The translations under genes were made by a program, and so were the position numbers. From contig JASPKZ010007250.1 of NCBI GenBank assembly GCA_030220185.1, positions 1,587,001 to 1,651,000 on the forward strand: a stretch of DNA of 64,000 nt, written 5' to 3'. Origin of the DNA: Diploptera punctata. Lineage: Eukaryota > Arthropoda > Insecta > Blattodea > Blaberidae. Under the pieces are notes generated by a model that did not search any database, was not told the origin of the DNA, and saw only the letters and a program-made list of their open reading frames with translations. Shown one piece after another: positions 10,801 to 22,500 of the stretch; the stretch's first letter is position 1; each line of letters starts with the position of its first letter.

Positions 10801-11260
10801 TTATTCTACCAGTGATATTACATGGATGCGCAACATGGACTCTTACTTTAAGGGAGGTAACAAGATTACGGATATTTGAGAATAAAGTTTTTAGGAAAAG
10901 TTTTGGGCCCAAAAAAGGAGATGAACAGGTAGGTGAATGGAGAAAACTGCATAATAGTGAGCTACATGGTATGCATAGGAAGCCAGATATAATAAGAACA
11001 GTTAAGACTCAGACTGCAATGGGCAGAACATGTGGCAAGAATGTAGAATGAAAGAGGTGCATGGAAGCTTCTTGTAAGAAAACCAGAGGGGGAAACACCC
11101 AGTTGGTAGACCAAGAATGAGGTGGAAGAATAACATTATCCATGATTTGAGGGAAGTAGATTATATACAGGATGATTGGAAAACATTAGCTCAGGATAGG
11201 GGTGTATGGAGAGCTTATGTTCCCGCGACCATGAACCTATAGGTTAGATAGACCCATTGA
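10800..11260 (+). pseudogene. LINE 3' end, alpha family
   Basis: The C-terminal region reads REVTRLRIFENKVFRKSFGP, KKGDEQVGEWRKLHNSELHG, MHRKPDIIRTVKTQ, then breaks up. Alpha-family LINEs are the commonest here (15121, 16195, 17110, 24699, 47776). 5'-truncated, with frameshifts in the final third. Confidence 0.75.
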
Positions 11261-12660
11261 GTTATATGTGAATAATATCATCATCAGGGATAGCCAAATC
11301 AGCTTTAAACTTAAAAAGCTAACCAAATTAATTCACCCTAACCTTACATTTGTCCATTGAGTGGTCCTTGTTAAAGGCTCGTAAGTACACGATTGGACTG
11401 TCATTTGCAATAGAACAGTGAATGAATAAATAAATAAAAATACGCATTATGACCTTAGTTGTCAAAGCGTCCTTAAAATAGGAATGAAAAAAATATGCTA
11501 ATTTGATATCTTAACATAGATTTGGTAGGGTGTATAATACTATATATTTATATACTTATGCAGTTGAAGACAATTTTAATTCATGGAAAGTAAATGTTAA
11601 AGATCATTAAATTCCAAGGCTAAATTAATTTAATATAGCATTTTATGAATATCTGTTGCATTAAAATAGCGTTTAAGTGCATAAATGAATATATCGTATA
11701 CACCCGTGCCGAAAATTGCTATTAGACTTACATGACGTAACGACCAACGCCCATTTTTCCGACCAATGAAGAGACACGTGCTCAGTATTTTCTTTCCATC
11801 ATGGCGAATGTGTTAAACGACGCCACAAATATTGCAGCTAAGAAATAAAAACATAAAAAATTTAACAAATTAGAGGTACAGTAGTTCTAATCAACAAAAT
11901 TTACTTAGCCAAAGTCCGTATCAACAGAAAGTATAACCTCACTGACAAAAAAACTAAGAAATGAAACTATAAAAAAGCAAACAGTAAGATAAATATGTTT
12001 TAGTCGTAATATTTTATACACATGTCTCTATTAATACCCAGAGATATTTTATACCATTTTGCAATGTCAAAAGCTATTAATTATACCGGGAGAAAGTTTA
12101 CATTGGGTCACTGATTTTTTTTTTTAAGTTGTACAGTACAATATCGCAAATTCTTAAACCCGTTTGATTTATTCCACAATTTCTACAGCAATCTACGAGT
12201 ATTTAAATATATATTTTAAATGACTAATTAAATTAAATATTTAACCCATATTTTATTGCAGACAAAAAAAAATTATAAATTATTTACTCATGTTTGATAA
12301 GGACGTTAAAAAAAATCGTAGAGCATACCGTACTTACATCACATCCTTCTCCAACCTATGACATAACTCAAATGATTCAAATTTAAAATGGCGAAGAAAT
12401 TCATATAAATTCCACGAACTTATGAGAAGTTATTGTTCTATGGCCAATGACGTCACATCATGTAAAAGACGCCAGCACGGAATGCATTATTAGTTATTCC
12501 ATGCTTCACATTTTTTCTACATGTTTTCATCCGATTAGGAATTTATTTAATAAATTATTAACTTATCAAAACTATATCACAATAAATTAATATTAAGAAA
12601 CTGTATTTTATTTATACACTGCTAATTTTAACATTCATTAAATTTATTCTAATGTCCTTT
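11261..12660. other. AT-rich sequence, possible MITE-like ends
   Basis: No coding region. Two parts about 700 bp apart, CCCGTGCCG...TTACATGACGT near 11702-11742 and, on the other strand, TCCGTGCTGGC...TTACATGATGT near 12450-12482, look like imperfect inverted ends. TSDs were not found, so a MITE is only a possibility. Confidence 0.35.
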
Positions 12661-12689
12661 TACATATGAATGATCCATATGAGCCATGC

Positions 12690-12993
12690 TTCAGACGATT
12701 CTGATGCGACAATATGGCTCAACGTGTCAAGTCTTTTGTTGCTGTGTCCGGTCGGGACAGGCTCCTGGGTGAGGTTTTTTCGGGGATTTTCCTCACCTAT
12801 AAGACAAATGTCAAGAAGCTTAGGGCCCAACGGTCCCCGAAAATCATCCGGCCATCATCATTATCATCCTTCACCGATGTGGAAAGCAAAGGGAAGCTAC
12901 AATTCCCTAGTAAAGCTGCAAAGCTTAGCATGAAAATGCTATGATTGCAGTGAAAGACCTGCCCTCGGGCAGAATTACTATGAATGGATGGAT
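12690..12993 (+). repeat. tRNA-derived SINE, family S1, damaged head
   Basis: The body is intact from GGTCGGGACAGGCTCCTGGG through CCCAACGGTCCCCGAAAATC to the GGATGGATGG end, but the tRNA-like head before it is largely unrecognisable. Confidence 0.75.
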
Positions 12994-12999
12994 GGATAT

Positions 13000-13590
13000 T
13001 TCATCATTTATCATTAAAATTAGATCAATGTACTTGTCAAAAAACATTTTTTTCTTTAATAACCCTATATTACGCCATCCCTATGGAGACTGGGATTTTT
13101 TTAATATTGTTTTTTTTTCCATAAAGGGAATAAATAAAAACACTGATAGAATACTTATATTTACCTTGTAATTGTAGCTTAACTATTAATTTATATATTT
13201 TATAATGAATTTAAACAAAAACTATAATTAACTTAGGCTATCACATAACATTACCACATGAAACAAAATACAAAAAAAAACTTGTTTTAAAGACAGTTTA
13301 AAATTAACATACTGCAACAATGTCTTATTAAAAACTATAATTTTCTATAAATTACAATTTGTGTTCTTTGGGGTACATTTTATACATAAATCACAAAAGA
13401 TAATTTAGCACATTATAATTTACTCTATCTTCATAATCACTTTTACTTCAATTATCACACCAACATAATTTAGAACTGGGAGATCAATCTGGTGAAGATA
13501 GTCATTACGCAATTGAATCGCTGGACGTAAACAAATCAGCTGAAGTCATTACCAAAAATGTGGTCCATCTTCTACTATCTTAATGATTTT
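13000..13590. other. AT-rich sequence beside the CSP copy
   Basis: It may contain the 3' untranslated part of the minus-strand cysteine-string copy. No polyadenylate tract, polyadenylation signal or TSD could be confirmed. Confidence 0.35.
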
Positions 13591-14247
13591 ATCTTCTAGA
13601 TTCAGGGTAGCCTTTTTAGTGGCACTGCCTGGTGGTGGCATTGCGAAAGCTGCACTGGCTGCGTTGTTACAGTTTTTCCATATTCAACATCCCTTGGATC
13701 CTTCCGATTTCTACTTAGCTACTCCAGATTCAACATCGCTTGGATCTTTCTGATGTCTACTTTCAGGCTGAGTTGTAAATACCTGATCATCCGTTCCTGG
13801 GTCCTCGTCCTCCATTGTGGTTTGGTTTCCTGGAAATTCCTCAGGATGGCGAGGCTTGCATTTGCCACAACAGCAGTTGCAGCAACAACAACAACAGCAG
13901 CAAAAATAGCATCCAGTGATAATTCCACAGAAGATGATGGGAATCAACCACCATTTTGAAGTTACTGTGAAGTATACTTTCACATTCTCTTCACCAAATT
14001 GTTCAGCAATGTTGAGCCCAAAAGAACCATACTTGTCATATATGTCGCGTTTCGTCGGGTCGCTGAGTATAGAGTGGGCATAATTGATATCTTTGAATTT
14101 CTCTGCTGCTTCAGGATTGTTTGGATTTTTATCTGGATGAAATTTCAAAGCTAACTTCCGATAGTTCTTTTTTATATCGTCTGGCGTGGCAGTCTTAGGG
14201 AGATCAAGATCTTGATATAGTGTCGTTGACGGTCTCTTTTTATTCAT
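13590..14247 (-). pseudogene. Csp: Cysteine-string protein (DnaJ family) intronless copy
   Basis: CSP/DNAJC5 is a palmitoylated synaptic-vesicle co-chaperone that presents clients to Hsc70. The open frame 14247-13711 gives 178 residues: a J domain (about 10-75) with the HPD triad in [12 protein letters not shown], the linker [13 protein letters not shown], a hydrophobic stretch, then the cysteine string (about 115-130) and [10 protein letters not shown]. The whole J domain to tail lies in one exon, unlike the intron-containing CSP genes I know of. A segment encoding [10 protein letters not shown] (about 13727-13762) is nearly repeated just after the stop (about 13682-13717). Beyond that another frame reads AFAMPPPGSATKKATLN, which resembles a CSP tail. 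I infer a retrocopy frameshifted by a short duplication. A functional intronless gene with a shorter tail is possible. No promoter was recognised. Confidence 0.75.
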
Positions 14248-14259
14248 TGTTATAATAAA

Positions 14260-15115
14260 TATTGTGAAGAGCAGACTAGTACAAACAAAATTGTTTACAC
14301 AACAAAAAGACGTTATAATTTCTTACAAAAAAATATCGATTGACATTATTTAGCTATTATCGAACCAAATTCTACAACCAATTTTCAAGCTTCGGCTGAC
14401 TCGACCTATCGAAGAATAAAATCGATAACAATTTTGGACTGAACAATAAAAATTGAAAGGAATTCGGTGAGTCAGGTTTGTTTACTAACAACAAACAACA
14501 ATGACCAGGTTACATCTGGTAACGATACGTCATCATAAGTCACCTGCAGATGATAATTAAATGAAAATAATGTGCTTGATAAATTCATTCCTACTTAATT
14601 AAAATTTTATTTTATCTCTGTAGACTTTTCGGATGCTTATTATTCTTCAGTATTCTGTTAATTATTATTAGATTTTTCAATAATCAATCCTTTATTTTTA
14701 AAAAAAGCAACGGTAAATATGGATAAAAATTCGAAGGACCTACGAAGATTTTAAAATAATTTGAGGAAAACTGAGTTTTTTAGGTTTAATTTTTATAATT
14801 TCTTTAATTCAAGATGACCAGAAATTTTCCTTGAAAATGTCGAATACTGTAATGTAATCTAACTTGCCTCGTTTATAATTTGGTCCTGTACTGAATAAAA
14901 CATACAGCAATAACTTAGAAAACATTAAGACCTGGCAACATGACTCAAACAATCCTTCTCGACACCCAAAAAGATGCATGAGCAAAAATTAAAAAGAAAA
15001 AGAAGGAGAACAATTTCATACCGATAATTTATTAAGTGAAGTACACATTTCACTAAAAAAAAGCAGCGATTTTATAATTTAATTGGTCACAATTATACAA
15101 GACGAACGTGTATAT
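14260..15115. other. AT-rich intergenic sequence
   Basis: Upstream of the CSP copy. No exon, tRNA or repeat family was recognised. Confidence 0.45.
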
Positions 15116-15120
15116 ATATA

Positions 15121-15545
15121 GCTCACTGGCACTATCGAACCCATATGTTCATGGCCGCGAGGACATAAGCTCTCCATACATCCCTATCCTGAGCTAATGT
15201 TTTCCAATCATCCACTGTGTAATCTACTTCTCTCAAATCATAATTAATGTTATTCCCTTTGTCTACTAACTGGGTGTTTTTCTTCTGGTTTTCCTACAAG
15301 AAGTTTCCAGGCACGTCTTTCGTTCCACATTCATGCCACATGTCCTGCCCATCGCAGTCTACAAGTCTTAACTGTTCTTATTATATCTGCCTTCCTATAC
15401 ATATCATGTAGCTCACTATTATGTAGTTTCCTCCATTCACCTGTCCATCTCTTTTTGGCCCAAAAATTTTCCTACGAACTTCATTCTCAAATAGGCCTAC
15501 TCCTAATCTTCTTCCCCCCCCCCTTAAAGTAAGAGTCCACGTTTC
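15121..15545 (-). pseudogene. LINE 3' end, alpha family
   Basis: Minus-strand copy of the alpha C-terminus. ETWTLTLRGG..LRL and KIFGPKRDGQVNGGNYI are readable before frameshifts. The 3' terminus at 15126 matches the CTGGCACTATCGAACCCATA end of other alpha copies. An (AAT)n tract lies directly 5' of it. Confidence 0.75.
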
Positions 15546-15547
15546 GC

Positions 15548-15571
15548 TGAAATTGATAATAATAATAATAT

Positions 15572-15634
<63 letters not shown>
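15548..15634. repeat. (TAA)n microsatellite
   Basis: Nearly pure trinucleotide run; ORFs of repeated isoleucine across it are artefacts. Similar runs lie at 15749-15770 and 16078-16119. Confidence 0.95.
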
Positions 15635-15635
<1 letters not shown>

Positions 15636-15773
15636 TTTCCTCATCATTGAGGGTTTTCTCCAACCAATCTTAGTAATTAACATGAATTAAAAAAATGTAT
15701 ACGTACATACATGACTATGGGCTTACAGACTATCAGTGTGCAACTACAATAATAATAATAATAATAATAACAA

Positions 15774-16077
15774 TAGGTAAAGTGATCCCACAACAGGCCT
15801 CAGGAGGCCCTTGGGGTAGTAGGAGGTTAAGGCTCCCACTTTTTTCTAGACAATCGGTACTTTATGTCAGCCGGATTGTCAGCCCTGCGTGACGGCCGCC
15901 TTTACCCCAGAACAAGCGTCTGGTACTCATTTCAGTTAGAGGCTGAGTCGACCCCAGGGCCATAGTGCCGCCAGAGGGTTTGGGTCAGTTTAAAAATCCT
16001 GACCCCAACGGGACTTGAACCCTCGACCCTCCGGCTTGTAGCTCAGTGCCTTAACCACTACGCTACGGCGTGCCCCC

Positions 16078-16078
<1 letters not shown>
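15774..16078 (-). repeat. tRNA-derived SINE, family S4
   Basis: Minus-strand copy; the tRNA-like head (CGCCGTAGCGTAGTGGTTAA, then GTTCAAGTCCCGTTGGGG) is at the right end. (AAT)n runs lie on both sides. The sister copy 16674-16976 is in the opposite orientation, and a truncated copy is at 28795-29015. Confidence 0.85.
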
Positions 16079-16119
<41 letters not shown>

Positions 16120-16194
16120 GTGATGATGTTTTATTTATATAGATTTTTAATGTTTACATATCTTTGTGTGTCTGAAGTTATATTTTCTTTCTCC

Positions 16195-16445
16195 GCTGGT
16201 CTCTATCCATCTACTCCACGCCCTCCAGTCCTCTTGTTCTCATTCCAGTCCCTCTAGTTTTCTTATAAGAAGCTTCCGTTCCCATCTTTCATTCCCCCAT
16301 CCAAACCACATGTCCTGCCTATCGCAGTCTACGAGACTTAACTGTTCTTATTATGCCTGGTTTCCTATGAAGATCGTGCAGTTCACTGTTATGTCGTCTT
16401 TTCAAATCGCCTGTCTGTTCATCTCTCTTTGGTCCAAAAATATAA
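16195..16445 (-). pseudogene. LINE alpha fragment
   Basis: Read on the minus strand it shows the GPKRDEQTGDLKRRHNSELH-like, KPGIIRTVKSRRLR and GHVVWMGE segments of the alpha C-terminus, with stops. It lies between two S4 SINEs. Confidence 0.65.
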
Positions 16446-16673
16446 GGCTGGATAATAAATTTAAATTCAATATGTAACCCACAGAATATTGAGTTTGAAT
16501 TTGTTTTACTCTGTTAAACCGGATTTAGATGGAGGCATGTGTCTTGCAGATATGCAAATATTTTTATTGCCTGGTGGCGTAACTAAGCAATATTAGGAGA
16601 CCCTACCTTAACCCTCCCCCAATAGAATCATCGTTGTTTCGAATCGAGAAACAAATAGGAGCTACGTAAAATG

Positions 16674-16976
16674 GGGGCACGCCGTAGCGTAGTGGTTAAG
16701 GCACTGAGCTACAAGCCGGAGGGTCGAGGGTTCAAGTTCCGTTGGGGTCAGGATTTTTAAGCTGACCCAAACCCTCTGGCGGCACTATGGCCCTGGGGTC
16801 GACTCAGCCTCTAACGGAAATGAGTACCGGACGCCTGTTCTGGGGGTAAAGGCGGCCGTCACGCAGGGCTGACAACCCGGCTGACATAAAGTGCCGATTG
16901 TCTAGAAAAAGTGGGAGCCTTAACCTCCAACTACCCCAAGGGCCTCCTGAGGCCTGTTGTGGGATTACTTTACTTT
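16674..16976 (+). repeat. tRNA-derived SINE, family S4
   Basis: Full-length plus-strand copy from GGGGGCACGCCGTAGCGTAG to the GGCCTCCTGAGGCCTG region and the GATTACTTTACTTTG end. An internal A-box and B-box-like pair is visible. Confidence 0.85.
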
Positions 16977-17109
16977 GCTACGTAAAATATTAACCAATGC
17001 CAGAAGTCAAAGAACTGAAGTTGACTAATAAAATTCGCAGTATTAGCAGGCATAGTGTATTTAAACAAATATTGACTATTGCAGCGTAAATGACAGATTT
17101 TAGAAAATA

Positions 17110-18240
17110 AATGGGAATACTGTATGATGTTACTGTACATCAACTATACGTAGACTTAAAAATGCATACGACTCGATTAAGATAGAGAAGCTATATAGTA
17201 TCCTGCTGGAGTTCGGAATTCCTAAAAAGTTAGACTTATACGAATGTGTCTAAATGGCACAAAGAGTAGGGTGCGTGTGGCAAACAGTTTTCGGATACTT
17301 CTGAAATCCAGAATGGGTTGAAGCAAGGAGATGCACTATCTTCTCTACTATTTAATTTTGTACTAGAGCATGCCATAAAATCTTTAGAGGATGAAGAAGG
17401 CCTACAACTCAATGGTGTTAATAAGCTGTCAGTTTATGCTGATGATATAGTGATATTGACCGATAGCGAGGAGATACTAAAGGCCAACATACACACACTA
17501 CTGAGTAACACTAAGAAATTGGGACTGGAAGTAAATATCAATAAAACTAAATATATGGTCACACATACAAATGTATTGTACGATGGAAATGGGCAGCTAA
17601 TGAAAATGAAGGAAATTTTGAGGAAGTGGCTGGATTCAAATACCTAGGAACAATAATCACAAATAGGAATGAGATGCACAACGAAATTAAACATAGGCTC
17701 AATTCTGGAAATACATGCTATTATAACTTACAGGGACTCTTGACGTCCCAACTCTGAAAATTATAGAACTATTATTCTACCAGTTATATTATATGCATGC
17801 GAACCACGGACTCTTACTTTAAGGGAGGAATGGAGATTACGAGTATTTGAGAATAAAGTTCTTAGGAAAAATTTTAGGACCAAAGAGAGATGAACAGACA
17901 AGTGAATGGAGAAAACTACATAACAATGAACTACATGGTCTTTATAGGAAGCCAGATATAACAGTTAAGTCTCGTAGACTGCGATGGGCAGGACATGTGG
18001 CACGAATGGGGAATAAAAAACGTGCATGGAAGCGTCTTGTAGGAAAACCAGAGAGAAAACGCCCACTTGGTAGACCAAGAATGAGGTGAGAGAATAACAT
18101 TAACTATGATTTGAGGGAAGTAGATTATACAGGGAATGATTGGAAAGCATTAGCTCTGGATAGGGATGTATGGAGAGATTATGACCGCGCGGCCATTAAC
18201 CTATGGGTTCGATAGTGCCAGTAAGTAAGTAGTAAGTACG
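17110..18240 (+). pseudogene. LINE alpha, reverse transcriptase to 3' end
   Basis: The most complete alpha copy. Degenerate palm start NAYDSIKIEKLYSILLEFGI near 17160. The open frame 17318-17647 has KQGDALSSLLFNFVLEHAIK and the catalytic box VYADDIVIL. After a frameshift, the LREEWRLRVFENKVLRKILG segment, the WRKLHNNELHGLYRKPDI segment and GKPERKRPLGRPRMR follow. It ends in a tandem GTAA tail near 18225-18242. Reverse transcriptase would copy element RNA at the nick; this copy has several frame breaks and no endonuclease. Confidence 0.8.
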
Positions 18241-18244
18241 TAAG

Positions 18245-18545
18245 TGTAAATGACTAGCCAATGCATGTTACAAGCAACAGGTTACTAACTATTAAAAATT
18301 ATATTTCACTAATCCCTGGGGGAAAAAAAACCCAGATAAGTCCAAAACAGGCACAAACAAGATAGGCCTATATCTGTTTTTTTTTCCCCCCCAGTGAAAG
18401 TCCTCCCTTTTAGACTTATCTAAAACAAAAATTGTCAATTAAAGTTAATAGAATGAAGAATTTACTTAACTTGTTTTTACCACATTAAGAAATTTTAAAA
18501 AATTATCTAGTTTTTCCCAGGGATGAGTGATTTATTATAATTATT
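18245..18545. other. AT-rich spacer
   Basis: Nothing was recognised, apart from a short A run and a TTTTCCCCCC stretch near 18330-18395. Confidence 0.4.
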
Positions 18546-18559
18546 AATTAATACGTAGG

Positions 18560-18940
18560 CTAACTTCCATTAAATAGCATTGTCAATCTTTTTTCTACTT
18601 TAAGGAAGTTAGGTTGTTTTGTCTTAGATTAAATTTAAAAATGCGCTCATAGCAATAACGACAGACTCTTCTTCTGAGGGTCCATGACCCTTTTAGTCTA
18701 GCATTAAGCCTCCCTTGTAATAATGGACCATTCTCTCCTATGTGCACTCCTAGAGCTCTCAAATATGCCGTGATATCATCCAACCATTTCAACTTCTGCT
18801 ACCCCACATTACACGTTAAGTCAACCTTCCAATTTTGTATTAAACATTATTTTTGGAATATGGTACTCTTCCAATCTTTTGACATGTTGGGACATTTCAA
18901 TCTTTGGGCCTTCATTTCAGCTATCAATATCAGGTGACAT
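18560..18940 (-). pseudogene. LINE 3' end interrupted by Tc1
   Basis: On the minus strand the frame KWLDDITAYLRALGVHIGEN and the segment RLNARLKGSWTLRRRV resemble the tail of a LINE polyprotein. The reading continues, broken, past the Tc1 insertion into 20526-20690, where YGSEAWTLIKRMES is readable. Confidence 0.5.
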
Positions 18941-18941
18941 A

Positions 18942-20523
18942 CAGTGGAGGAAATTGGTATAAAGCCATTAACTTTTAGTAGTAAAACAACCTGAAATATT
19001 TATGCAAATACCGTATGTGTGTCATAGATTACATATAATTATCTTGGACATAATTTCATACAGGTCTCCTCATTTTGTATTTATTATATATGTAAATAAT
19101 ACGTAAAATCTAAGAAAATGCTGTCCTAGGGGTGGAAATCGGTATAAAGGCAGGTCAACTTCTGGCTCTTACAGAGATATAAATGTAAACAAAATACTGC
19201 AATTACATGGAGACGACGTGTCTGTGAGCATCGTTCATCAGTTACAAGTCAGCAGTATGTACAATGCCACGTGGAAAGCCTCTATCAAATGAAGAGAAAT
19301 CAAGAGTTAGTGCCTTCAAGGAGATGGGCCTTTCCAATAGACAAATACCTACGAAATTGGGGCTTCAAGATGTGTCATTGATAATTTTGTCAAACTGAGC
19401 TCACAATATGAAAAGAAACGGGAAATATGGACGGACAAGAAAATTGTCTGAGCGCACTAAACATGTCATTTTACGTAAAGCAAAAGGTAAGAATATGTTT
19501 TCTTCTCAAATCCAGGCTGATTTGAAGTTGTCATTAACAGCCAGACGACTAAGACAAATTCTGTCAGAAGACAAGAATCTAAAATTCAAAAAAAGTCTTA
19601 GTAAACTACCTCTGAACAATGCACATAAGAAAGCTAGAATGACTTTTGCTGAAGAACACATGTCCTGGACCTCAGAATGGAATAAAGTAATGTTCAGTGA
19701 TGAGAAGAAGTTTAATCTGGACGGGCCTGATGGCCTTCAGTATTACTGGAACGACCTCCGTACTGAAGAGCAAGTTAGAATGAGTAGAAACTTCGGTGGT
19801 GGAGGCTTTATGATTTGGACAGCATTCTGCTTTATAGGAAGATCAAAAATAGCATGGATACGCACCAAGATGAATTCTGAGTCCTACACTGAGGAGCTTC
19901 TGGAGTCCTAATTGATACAAATGTATGAGGAATTTGGCAAAGATCTAATTTTTCAGCCAGATAATGCTTCCATTCACATGTCTGCTAAATCAAAGGAGTG
20001 GTTCAGGAAGAAAGAAATACCACTTTTGACGTGGCCAGTCAGAAGTCCTGATTTAAACCCGATTGAGAACTTATGGGGGATCCTGGCAAGGCGTGTGTAT
20101 CGCAATGGACGGCAGTTTGGGACAGTGACTGAGCAGAAAAATATTATTCAGGAAGAGTGCTTCAATCTCAGTAGAAGAAATAAACACCCTCATCAAGTCA
20201 ATGCCAAAGAGAATCTTCCAAGTAATTAACAACAATGGAGGTTCAACTAAATTTTAGAACTTTGTTGTAAACTTTGCGCTCAGTCTTTTTGGTTTAATCT
20301 GTGAAATACACAAAGTGCCTTTATACTAATTTCCATCCATATGTGTGAGTGGTTTCAGTTTTCATGTACTTTTTTGGACGGAAATGGATAATTAATTTTG
20401 GCATTATTTGTGTGTTTTATACTCAATCACCTCCTAAGTTAATATAGAAAAATGCCAAAGAAAGAGTAAATAAACTTGTGTTAACCCTTTTAACAAGTGG
20501 CTTTATACCAATTTCCTCCACTG
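18942..20523 (+). mobile_element. Tc1/mariner element, complete but defective
   Basis: A DNA transposon of 1582 bp with terminal inverted repeats. The left end starts CAGTGGAGGAAATTGGTATA and the right end is its reverse complement, about 26 bp each. TA dinucleotides flank it (18940-18941 and 20524-20525). The long imperfect match between the ends and the central transposase identify Tc1. It sits inside an older LINE. Confidence 0.9.
19264..20257 (+). pseudogene. Tc1 transposase, DD34E, broken
   Basis: Catalyses cut-and-paste transposition of its element. The start ATG (19264) opens MPRGKPLSNEEKSR, the first helix-turn-helix. A frameshift or stop around 19396 breaks the next helix. The catalytic core then reads VMFSDEKKFNLDG (first Asp), IFQPDNASIHMS (second Asp) and SPDLNPIENLWG (Glu, 34 residues later). 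A stop at 19909-19911 splits the core, and a frameshift near 20160 precedes the proper end at 20257. The three acidic residues survive, but the protein cannot be made whole. Confidence 0.9.
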
Positions 20524-20525
20524 TA

Positions 20526-21000
20526 TCTCATTTTTCATTGTCAAATTTGGGCTCATATCTTCCTAAATTTTACTTTCCCATGTCATTAGATATGATTCCA
20601 TTCTCTTTATTAGTGTCCAAGCCTCACTTCCATAGATGATGATTGGTCCAACAATTGTTTTCTTCTTCAGTAGGTGCTACAACTTCGTAGAAGTTTTGAC
20701 CTCAACAATTTTCTGCCACTTGTTATGATTTTGGATTAGACTTTGTCAGTTTCTTATTTCTGGCTTCTTTATATCTTCAATTAGACCCTACATCACCTCT
20801 CCACCTTGTTTTGGTTTTTGTACTAATGATTTTCCAATCATACATTTTTTGACTAATCTATCGCCATTCAGGCAGTTGATATGTCCAAACCAAGCTAGTC
20901 TTTGTGCCTTTATATAGTTGATTATGTTCTGATTTTGTATTCAGATGTTAAATTCACTGTTATTTAGAATTGAACAGATGCCATGTGTTCTTTTAATTTC
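20526..21000 (-). pseudogene. LINE 3' remnants
   Basis: Two minus-strand pieces: 20526-20690 (VGPIIIYGSEAWTLIKRMES) continues the LINE interrupted by Tc1. 20690-21000 reads NYIKAQRLAWFGHINCLNGD, then RLVKKCMIGKSLVQKPRQGG, a different LINE C-terminus of the GHI type also seen at 2655-3150. Confidence 0.6.
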
Positions 21001-21009
21001 ATATTGTGA

Positions 21010-22500
21010 ACACAAAAGAAAGAAAAATGAAAACTTCTCTTTCAGTCTAAAAAAAATTGAATCCAATACTTGAATCTAGTGGAATTTTCTGAAATCTTAA
21101 GGAACTTTTTGTTTAAAAAAAGTTTTATTTTTATACAATTATATATATGACAATGTCATCAATTTTTGTGTTGAGCTATCTTGTATATGTTACAAGAAAT
21201 TTGGGTTTGGTTATATTTCTACGGATTATTTTCTTTTTGAATTTGCATTTTAATATACTAAAAAATTTGATACGTAAAATAAATTACCTCTTCATATCTG
21301 TTATTCTATGAAAAATTCAAAATATCGGACGGTTACCACGTAAAATCATATTTCCACTAGTTCATTTCGTGTCAATTATACATTTTTAGACAAGTTCTGG
21401 GAATTTTGTGTCAATGTTGGTCATACTGATTTCACATATATATACCGCCAATTGCTGGAGGTTGCATTTATCTTTCTGGGATTACATGGAGCACTAGCGC
21501 ATGCGCACTGCGATTCTATAGAACTTAGAAGAATTTTCTTGTGATGCTAAGTGTAGCATATCCCTAAATTTCACAATGTTCATAGAATCACAATTCCAAA
21601 AACAAGAAATAAATAAGGTGAATATGGTGCAACGGTGTTACCAACATTCACAAACAAATCATATTTCAAGAAATTAAATTCATTTTGTTTGGTTCTGATG
21701 GGACAAGTTAGTGTATACAAGATTAGTTTATAGTTTATTAAATAATATGTATTAATTTTATTTATTTTATTAGGTTAGAAAGAAGGAAGTTGGTATATGA
21801 CCATTTCTTATACACATTTGCAAATTTATTGCAAAAGTTGGTAACACCGATTTCACTACCATCTAGCAGAAGTTACATTAAGTATTTGTGCATCCTCACT
21901 GTGATTCTGTAGAACTGTAGAATTCATGTGAGACAATTACTAAACTTTTTTGTTCGTTAGTTCAATTTATGTTGGTTTATTTATGATGGAATAGTTCTGT
22001 ATAGAACTAGTAAACAAAGGAACTATTCTGCCATGCGATATAGTAAATAATCAAAAAAGGCTCAAGTCTAGTATTTGTCGATCATGATTTTCCATACAAC
22101 AATCTTATGCCACTGTTGCAGCACACTTTTATCAGTTGTAATACAGTTTCATTCTATTTTAAACATTTTGCAACTATTCTTTAAACATCTCATGATTTTT
22201 AAATATTTATACAATTACACAAATATTGTGAATGAAGTTCTACAGAATTGCAAGTTATTGTACACAAGATTAGTTTATGGTTTATTAAATAATATGTTCG
22301 TCATTTATTTTGTTAGGTTAGGAAGAAGGAAGTTGGTGTATGACATTTATTATAAACATTTGGGAATTTATTGCTAAAGTTGGTGACACCGATTTCAGAA
22401 TCATCTGGTGAAGATTTTATTAAGCATTAGAGCATCTCGCACATGCACACTGCGATTCTGTAAAACTTAGAAAAATTGTGATCGACAAATACTAGAGTTT
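21010..22500. repeat. Anonymous repeat R in direct tandem, with inverted flanks
   Basis: About 220 bp recurs at 21710-21930 and 22247-22470 (ACACAAGATTAGTTTAT, GGTTAGGAAGAAGGAAGTTG, CACTGTGATTCTGTAGAACT) and in part at 21435-21545. A 19-22 bp inverted pair, AGTATTTGTCGATCATGA near 22069 and GATCGACAAATACTAGAG near 22480, surrounds the second unit. No protein is encoded; the class is unknown. Confidence 0.55.

Noticed and set aside
11700..12492. MITE with ends CCCGTGCCG / TCCGTGCTG
   Set aside because: Inverted similarity is short and broken and no target duplication was found.
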